Assembly (NCBI RefSeq): GCF_016864375.1
Contig: NZ_CP069356.1
Coordinates: forward strand, 1,240,001 to 1,304,000
Direction of reading: 5' to 3'
DNA length: 64,000 nt
From: Microvirga sp. VF16
GTDB taxonomy: Bacteria > Pseudomonadota > Alphaproteobacteria > Rhizobiales > Beijerinckiaceae
Shown: positions 58,737 through 64,000 of the stretch, piece after piece
Position numbering within the stretch: position 1 is the first letter of the stretch
Layout: every line of letters starts with the position of its first letter
Translations under genes and position numbers: made by a program
The notes under the pieces: model-generated
What the model was told of the DNA's origin: nothing
Database searches by the model: none
Seen by the model: only the letters and a program-made list of their open reading frames with translations

Positions 58737-58929
58737 TAGTCCCGCTCGATGTGGCTGCGAATAGCCGCGGATCGGTAGACACTTTTTCGTTGCACGGTTG
58801 AGTGCGAGTGGTGAGGACGGCGGATCGCCGCTCCCTGGGCTGCACTCAGGAGCGAACTGGACAGCTGCTGCTAGCGGCAGCGGCTTCAGTCGCTATATCA
58901 GCAAGCAGTCGCTTCTGGCGCGGTCTTTT

Positions 58930-59895
58930 TCAGAGTGTGAGCGAATCGCTCTTTCTTGCAAACTCGGCATCACGGCTCGCATGGGCGAAGTGACTTCGGA
59001 GCCGTGGGAGAGCCATATCCACAAATGCGCGTACTTTCGGAACGGAAAGGCGCCCCTGCGGCGAAACCAAATGGAGAGGTAAAGGCCGGTCATCGTAGTC
59101 CTTGAGTACAATTTCCAATGACCCTTCACGCACCTGTCGGTCGATGTGGTACGACATCAACCGCGTCACACCACGGCCACTGGCGGCAGAGACTATGGCT
59201 CCTCGGATACTGTTGACGATGAGCCGCGGTGTGAAGTGCACCGTGCGGGGAGCAGACGATCCGTCCAGTGGCGGAAAGCTCCAGGAATCAATCCCAAGGT
59301 CTGCGAACGCGATGATCTGATGTTTTGCAAGATCCGCCGGCTCCATGATCCGGGGATTGTGCGCGAGATAACGCGGTGCCGCCGCCACAATGCGCCGAAC
59401 TTCGCCGACCCGGGTCGCCACCAGACTCGAGTCGGCGAGGTGCCCAATGCGCAGGGCAACGTCGATACCTTCATCAATGAGATTCACGAGCCGGTCCAGC
59501 AGATACAGACGCACCGACACGGCCGGATAGGCATCCATGAAGGCATCGATGATCGGGCACAACACCGTCTCGCCGAGGAAAACCGGCGCTGTCAGGGCGA
59601 GCGTGCCACGCGGCACCGAGCGCTCGCCCACTGCCAAGATGTCGGCCTCCTGAAGATCGGTGAGCACGCGCCGGCAGACGGCAGCGTAGCGCTCCCCCGC
59701 TTCGCTGAGCTTGATCGATCGTGTCGTTCGGTGCAGGAGTTCGGTGCCGACATGCTCCTCCAGGAAGGCGATGGCCCGGCTGACTGCGGCCGGAGAGCGG
59801 CGGAGCTTGCGACCGGCACCGGCGAGGCTGCCTTCGTCGAGCGCCGCCACAAAGACTTTCATGGCGTCGAGGCGGTCCACTGATATGTCCTCCAC
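58930..59895 (-). CDS. LysR-family regulator
   Basis: The 321-residue protein has a LysR HTH (FVAALDEGSLAGAGRKLRRS, PAAVSRAIAFLEEHVGTELL) and a CrgA-like substrate domain (DRLVNLIDEGIDVALRIGHL). It groups with the duplicated LysR pair at 37 and 41 kb in its domain sequence but is clearly more distant. It is divergent from the Tat-type epoxide hydrolase at 60371, about 475 nt away, the same layout as at 41 kb, so control of that hydrolase is likely. Target operators were not resolved. Confidence 0.92.
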   Translation of the reverse strand: MEDISVDRLDAMKVFVAALDEGSLAGAGRKLRRSPAAVSRAIAFLEEHVGTELLHRTTRSIKLSEAGERYAAVCRRVLTDLQEADILAVGERSVPRGTLALTAPVFLGETVLCPIIDAFMDAYPAVSVRLYLLDRLVNLIDEGIDVALRIGHLADSSLVATRVGEVRRIVAAAPRYLAHNPRIMEPADLAKHQIIAFADLGIDSWSFPPLDGSSAPRTVHFTPRLIVNSIRGAIVSAASGRGVTRLMSYHIDRQVREGSLEIVLKDYDDRPLPLHLVSPQGRLSVPKVRAFVDMALPRLRSHFAHASRDAEFARKSDSLTL

Positions 59896-60370
59896 TTATT
59901 CTTACGTTTGGAGGAGTAATGATAGCCAAATCATAGACTTTCACTCGCGTTGCGGCAATTCCACTAGGGCTATGCATGGCAAAGCTCGGCCTTACGACCA
60001 AGCTCGCCTTGCCAGACCACGTACCGGGGCTGTAGCGTCCGAACGCGCATAGCCCCTATCCTACTAGCCAGCTAAGGGAGACTATTCTCTAGTCCGACGA
60101 GCTGGTTGCATCCCTCGCATAGCGCGGGCTCCCGAGGCTCCGCTCATGCGCGCTTGCCAGTTGCCCGAAGGTGATCTCGCGACTGGTTGCGCGGATTTCG
60201 CGCGTTGACCATAGAACTCGAGCGATCCTGAAGCGGCCATTCAACCGGATCGCGAAAGAGTGTCTCCCAGATGGCGACTATTCGCTTCGACCTCCGCCAA
60301 TCTTAGGTCTCGGCCCAACGGCCGTGCATGGGCCAGCCGTCTAAACTTAATCTTATCACGGAGAATCATC
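59896..60370. other. Divergent intergenic region, LysR/epoxide hydrolase
   Basis: No supported gene lies here. It should contain both promoters. A GTCTAAACTTAATCTTATC stretch at 60339-60357 faintly resembles one half of the ~39-bp element. Open frames on the minus strand around 60090-60270 lack starts and families. Confidence 0.4.
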
Positions 60371-61693
60371 GTGCAGGCACTACCGTTATCGCCTACTCGG
60401 CGCCACTCTCTAGCTAGCTCAGCCGCAGTATTTCTGGCCGCGTCGGCAGCCGTGCTCGCCGTCGATCTGATCCCCACGCCTCTGGCCGCGCAGACCGTGC
60501 AAGCGGGTACAGTGACGGAAGACACAGCGATCCGGCCGTTTAAGTTCCGCGCGTCCGATGACGAGCTTGTCAACCTCAAGCGGCGGATCCAGGCAACTAA
60601 ATGGCCCAGCCGGGAGCTGGTGGCGGACGACTCGCAGGGCGTGCGGCTCGCGACGATGCAGAAGCTCGCCGATTATTGGGCGAACCAGTACGACTGGCGA
60701 AAGGTCGAGGAGCGGCTCGCCACGCTGCCGCAGTTCGTCACCAACATCGACGGCGTCGACATCCACTTCATCCACGTCAAGTCGAGGGATCCTAACGCGC
60801 TGCCGGTGATCATCACGCACGGATGGCCGGGTTCGATTATCGAGCAGCTGAAGATCATCAACCCGCTGACCAACCCGACCGCTCATGGCGGGACCGCGGC
60901 CGACGCGTTCGACGTCGTCATTCCGTCCATTCCAGGGTACGGCTTTTCCGGCAAGCCCACGGAGCTCGGATGGGATCCGCAGCGCATCGCGCGCGTCTGG
61001 GCCGTCCTGATGGACCGGCTGGGGTACAAGAAATATGTCGCACAGGGCGGTGACTGGGGCGATGCCATCTCCGAGCAAATGGCACTTCAGAGGCCCGCGG
61101 GGTTGCTTGGCATCCACACCAATATGCCGGGAACCCTCCCTGACAATATTTCAGCGGCCCTGGCCGGCGGGCCAGCGCCCTCTGGTCTCTCGACTGACGA
61201 ACAATATGCGTGGGACCAGTTGGATTTCTTCTACAAGCACCGCGTGGGTTACGCGCACGAAATGGGCAACCGTCCGCAGACGCTCTACGCTCTGGAGGAT
61301 TCGCCCATTGGCCTTGCCGCGTGGATGCTCGACCATGATGCGGTCAGCCAGAAGCTTATCGGACGAGTCTTCGATGGGCAGTCGGAGGGGATCACGCGCG
61401 ACGATATCCTCGACAACGTCACGCTCTACTGGCTGACGAACACGGGTGTTTCGTCGGCGCGTCTCTTTTGGGAGAGCAAGCTCGCATTCTTCGCTCCCAA
61501 GGGCGTTAGCATTCCGGTCGCGGTGAGCGCTTTCCCGGACGAAATCTATACTGCGCCGCGCAGTTGGACTGAGAAAGCGTTTCCCAAGCTGATTCACTAC
61601 AACCGGCTGCCCAAGGGCGGGCACTTTGCGGCCTGGGAACAGCCGGAACTCTTCACCCAGGAGATCCGGGATGCGTTCCGGTCACTGCGCTGA
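60371..61693 (+). CDS. Exported epoxide hydrolase-like protein (Tat type)
   Basis: A GTG start at 60371 with GGAG 7 nt upstream gives a 440-residue protein with a twin-arginine-like signal (PTRRHSLASSAAVFLAASAA, ending PLAAQ) and the epoxide-hydrolase N-terminal domain (KFRASDDELVNLKRRIQATK), then THGWPGS, nucleophile Asp in VAQGGDWGDAI and late His in GGHFAAWEQPELF. It is a paralog of 39778-41106 by domain content. It is probably periplasmic; substrate unknown. It forms a plus-strand pair with the hydrolase at 61861. Confidence 0.92.
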   Translation: MQALPLSPTRRHSLASSAAVFLAASAAVLAVDLIPTPLAAQTVQAGTVTEDTAIRPFKFRASDDELVNLKRRIQATKWPSRELVADDSQGVRLATMQKLADYWANQYDWRKVEERLATLPQFVTNIDGVDIHFIHVKSRDPNALPVIITHGWPGSIIEQLKIINPLTNPTAHGGTAADAFDVVIPSIPGYGFSGKPTELGWDPQRIARVWAVLMDRLGYKKYVAQGGDWGDAISEQMALQRPAGLLGIHTNMPGTLPDNISAALAGGPAPSGLSTDEQYAWDQLDFFYKHRVGYAHEMGNRPQTLYALEDSPIGLAAWMLDHDAVSQKLIGRVFDGQSEGITRDDILDNVTLYWLTNTGVSSARLFWESKLAFFAPKGVSIPVAVSAFPDEIYTAPRSWTEKAFPKLIHYNRLPKGGHFAAWEQPELFTQEIRDAFRSLR

Positions 61694-61860
61694 TGGAAGT
61701 GAGGGGGCAGCGCACGGCAGCTGCGCTGCCTCCTGACGGACCCGGTATCCGGATGAACCTTTGCCTTCGAGTAAAACGCGTGATCGGCGGCGGCCAAAGT
61801 CGCCACCTCCGGACGGCAACCAGCACTGTGCGACCAACCGTTGAGCGAAGGAGATCCAAG

Positions 61861-62928
61861 ATGCGCAAGACTGACACGCCTGAGAAAATCGATCTGCGTC
61901 GTCGCCGCTTTTTTGGCACCGCAGCCATTCTCATTGCCGCAGCGGACTTGGACGTGATCAGTTCTGCGATAGCGGGATCCGGCCAGACAGCGCCGGGATA
62001 CCTGTCCGTCCTTAAGCCGGGGACGAACACATCGTTCCCCTCGCTCAAGCAGATCGACGCCGGCCTCCTGAATGTCGGTTACGCGGACGTCGGCCCCACT
62101 GACGGCGCCCCGGTGATCCTTCTGCACGGTTGGCCCTACGACATTCATAGCTATGTCGATGTCGCTCCGTTGCTGGCATCCGCCGGGTACAGGGTGCTCG
62201 TCCCTTATCTGCGCGGTCATGGAGCAACGCACTTTCTGTCCAGCGAGACGATCCGCAACGGTCAGCCGTCGGCGCTCGCCGTCGACCTCATTGCCTTCAT
62301 GGATGCGCTCAAGATCAAGAAGGCGATCCTCGCCGGCTACGACTGGGGAGCGCGATCCGCGGATATCGTCGCGGCGCTCTGGCCGGAGCGTGTCAAAGGC
62401 CTTGTCGCCGTGAGTGGCTATCTGATCGGCAGCCAGGAGGCGGGTAAGGTACCATTACCACCGAAGGCCGAGTTGGAATGGTGGTATCAGTACTATTTCG
62501 CGACGGAACGCGGTCGGGTCGGCTACGAAAAATACCGGCACGATTTCGCCAAGCTGATCTGGCAGCTCGCTTCACCGAAGTGGGACTTTGACGATGCCAC
62601 ATTTGACCGCAGCGCCGCAGCCTTCGAGAACCCAGACCACGTTGCCGTCGTCGTACATAACTATCGCTGGCGGCTTGGGCTGGCAGACGGCGAGCCGCCA
62701 TACGATGCACTGGAAAAGAAGCTTGCCGAATTCCCGGTCGTGACCGTGCCGACCATCACGCTCGAAGGGGATGCCAATGGGGCTCCCCATCCGGATCCGG
62801 CAGCCTACGCCAGGAAGTTCTCGGGCAGGTACGAACATCGGCTGATCACCGGTGGGATCGGCCACAACCTGCCGCAAGAATCGCCGCAGGCCTTCGTCGA
62901 AGCGGTCTTGGATGTGGATCGGTCCTGA
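61861..62928 (+). CDS. Tat-exported alpha/beta hydrolase, dehalogenase/epoxide-hydrolase-like
   Basis: From ATG 61861 (AAGGAG upstream) the 355-residue protein has a Tat-like start (LRRRRFFGTAAILIAAADL), LLHGWPYDIHSYV, the nucleophile Asp in LAGYDWGARSADI, and a catalytic His in GGIGHNLPQESPQAF. An Asp nucleophile places it with haloalkane dehalogenases and epoxide hydrolases rather than Ser esterases. The halide-binding residues were not identified, so dehalogenation is not claimed. It follows the epoxide hydrolase by about 170 nt and may share its transcription. Confidence 0.9.
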   Translation: MRKTDTPEKIDLRRRRFFGTAAILIAAADLDVISSAIAGSGQTAPGYLSVLKPGTNTSFPSLKQIDAGLLNVGYADVGPTDGAPVILLHGWPYDIHSYVDVAPLLASAGYRVLVPYLRGHGATHFLSSETIRNGQPSALAVDLIAFMDALKIKKAILAGYDWGARSADIVAALWPERVKGLVAVSGYLIGSQEAGKVPLPPKAELEWWYQYYFATERGRVGYEKYRHDFAKLIWQLASPKWDFDDATFDRSAAAFENPDHVAVVVHNYRWRLGLADGEPPYDALEKKLAEFPVVTVPTITLEGDANGAPHPDPAAYARKFSGRYEHRLITGGIGHNLPQESPQAFVEAVLDVDRS

Positions 62929-62994
62929 TCAGCATCAGCAAGGGCAGCTCTCTGAAACGCCTTCCCTTGCAGCCATGGCCTATCCAGGGATCTC

Positions 62995-63404
62995 ATGTTG
63001 ATGGGGAATGGAATTCTTCAGCCGTTCGCGCCGTCGACGGGATACGAGCCTAATTCTGATGAGGATCGCGACTGGAACGAGAACAGACCAGTCGTGCCCA
63101 TGTTCAACTCTCTCTGACGGCTGAGATCGAAAGTTCAAGCACGATCGCGATCCCATACGATCCGAGCCTCGAGCGTCGGCTGTCCAAGCTATCGGGACTG
63201 TCGCAGGTATCTCTGCTTTGGCTGGAGGTCAGATTAACCCCAGGCAGATCCAATATCGACAGCCTTGACCTATCCTTATCGGACGACGAGCTGATAGCTG
63301 CCGTCGATTGCGTCTGTGATGCCAACCGGTCCACCCAGTCGCGACACAGACAGAAGACGATCGATATCAAGCCATGCTGGCTCGTGCCACAACTGGACGG
63401 ATGA
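62995..63404 (+). pseudogene. Frameshifted homolog of the 15.9 kb small protein
   Basis: A start at 62995 or 63001 encodes MGNGILQPFAPSTGYEPNSD and then goes out of frame; the frame ending TGA at 63402-63404 encodes RAHVQLSLTAEIESSS, SQVSLLWLEV, NIDSLDLSLSDDELIAAVDC. This aligns with RAYVQL, PLFWLEV, VIDSCGF and DLDEDELATAVEM of the protein at 15921-16274. A frameshift near 63085-63095 separates the halves, so it is likely inactive. Confidence 0.6.
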
Positions 63405-63738
63405 TCTTCACCGGTACGATGCGATGAAGGCTGCCACTTCGCCTTTCGCTGCTGTCGGAGCCAAGTAGGTCTTGTCGGATTCCACAATCGAAGCTCCCGC
63501 TCCCTGCGACCGTGTCTCTTGAGGTCCCGGGGCGGGCAAGGATTATTCCGTCTCGCGCAACGGTCCCGTGCCGGCTTTGAGGATTCTATGACGCAAAGCG
63601 CACCGGTACATTGCGCCTGTCGCCATTGCAGGGAGCCTCAGGAGAGCTCGCACGATGTTAACGCTTCTTGTCCGCCAATTCAGATCGCCACGGCGCCTGC
63701 GGGTCTCCATCAGAGTCCTGCCGCCGCAAGCCCGATCA
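63405..63738. other. Intergenic region, no supported gene
   Basis: Short frames on both strands have poor coding character. The region presumably holds a promoter for the gene beginning at 63739. Confidence 0.4.
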
Positions 63739-64000
63739 ATGGTTCAGGCTAGACTTTTCATGAATACGAAGGCCTATATGCCTCCGACTTCGGATGGAGA
63801 GCACAATCATATCGTTGCTAAAGATCCAGACATCCCATCTCGAGGCAACCTTGCATGGTTTCTGCGAGCCATCGCCATCACCGTTATTTTGCTTCTGGCG
63901 CTCGTCCAAGCCCCGCGGGCTCACGCGGATGAATCCCATCAGGGGGATGAAGCAGCGTGGATTCCGACAGCGGATCAGATCGTTCAGCCGACGGCAGCCT
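63739..64000 (+). CDS. Partial gene, membrane-anchored or secreted protein
   Basis: An open frame runs to the window edge. From the ATG at 63739 (or Met at 63760) it encodes a 45-residue polar lead, a hydrophobic helix (WFLRAIAITVILLLALVQAP) and RAHADESHQGDEAAWIPTAD onward, a likely signal or anchor followed by the start of an exported domain. No family can be named from 87 residues. The 3' end is outside the window. Confidence 0.55.
   Translation, partial: MVQARLFMNTKAYMPPTSDGEHNHIVAKDPDIPSRGNLAWFLRAIAITVILLLALVQAPRAHADESHQGDEAAWIPTADQIVQPTAA

Noticed and set aside
1..64000. CRISPR arrays, tRNA, rRNA, replication or partition genes
   Set aside because: None were seen; the repeats found are short operators, inverted repeats or IS ends.

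Overview
The window is a GC-rich (roughly 60%) bacterial segment. Its gene content suggests an alphaproteobacterium of the Hyphomicrobiales (Microvirga, Methylobacterium or Bradyrhizobium-like): FixJ-type receivers next to a multi-PAS kinase, a UPF0314/DUF2585 gene, a CioAB oxidase, LysR/SDR/epoxide-hydrolase modules and a rich set of IS families. No rRNA, tRNA, CRISPR array, replication or partition gene was seen. The many IS elements, broken genes and duplications point to an accessory region or a large plasmid; the host assignment is inference.

Layout. (1) 0-5 kb: a group III truncated hemoglobin and flavohemoglobin operon behind three inverted repeats that look like operators of an NO-responsive repressor, convergent with a cyanide-insensitive bd-type quinol oxidase operon (cydA-cydB plus a 40-residue DUF2474 subunit). 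(2) 5-15 kb: HD hydrolase, Tat-exported alpha/beta hydrolase, TMEM175-like channel, DUF4126 protein, cupin and NAD(P)-binding protein, then a two-component set (stand-alone receiver, FixJ/NarL-type regulator, hybrid-free kinase with five PAS repeats). Several remnants lie here (AraC regulator, flavin oxidoreductase, Tat signal fragment, IS5 piece). (3) 15-24.7 kb: a TetR repressor and a divergent cluster for ketone bodies/PHB (NDH-2-like flavoprotein, acetoacetate decarboxylase, patatin, 3-hydroxybutyrate dehydrogenase), then an EmrAB pump. Both the cluster and the pump carry the same promoter-embedded GGTAA-type operators. (4) 24.8-35 kb: LysR, L,D-transpeptidase, nonsense-interrupted UPF0314, a DUF900 hydrolase, a foreign-looking glycosyltransferase island coupled to a truncated second copy of that hydrolase, bfd and an MBL hydrolase. 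(5) 35-53.5 kb: a cis-CaaD-type tautomerase, DMT transporter, pseudo-receiver, two duplicated LysR genes flanking an SDR/DUF4399/epoxide hydrolase set, a thiolase/SDR/TetR/MaoC lipid module interrupted by IS30 and IS3 debris, and a second EmrAB pump split by an IS1182 element with an 8-bp target duplication. (6) 53.7-58.7 kb: four IS elements end to end (IS110, IS701, IS481, IS630). (7) 58.9-64 kb: LysR, a second epoxide hydrolase, a dehalogenase-like hydrolase, and a decayed homolog of the small protein encoded at 15.9 kb.

The most unusual signals are regulatory. A ~39-bp element recurs in the same orientation upstream of at least three separate transcription units (7.1, 10.8 and 20.5 kb), with a half copy by the response-regulator genes, which suggests a regulon of the PAS kinase/FixJ-like system. 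A second shared operator set links the TetR at 15 kb to both ketone-body metabolism and the EmrAB pump. Both emrB genes are independently broken, one by a 5-bp tandem duplication and one by an IS.
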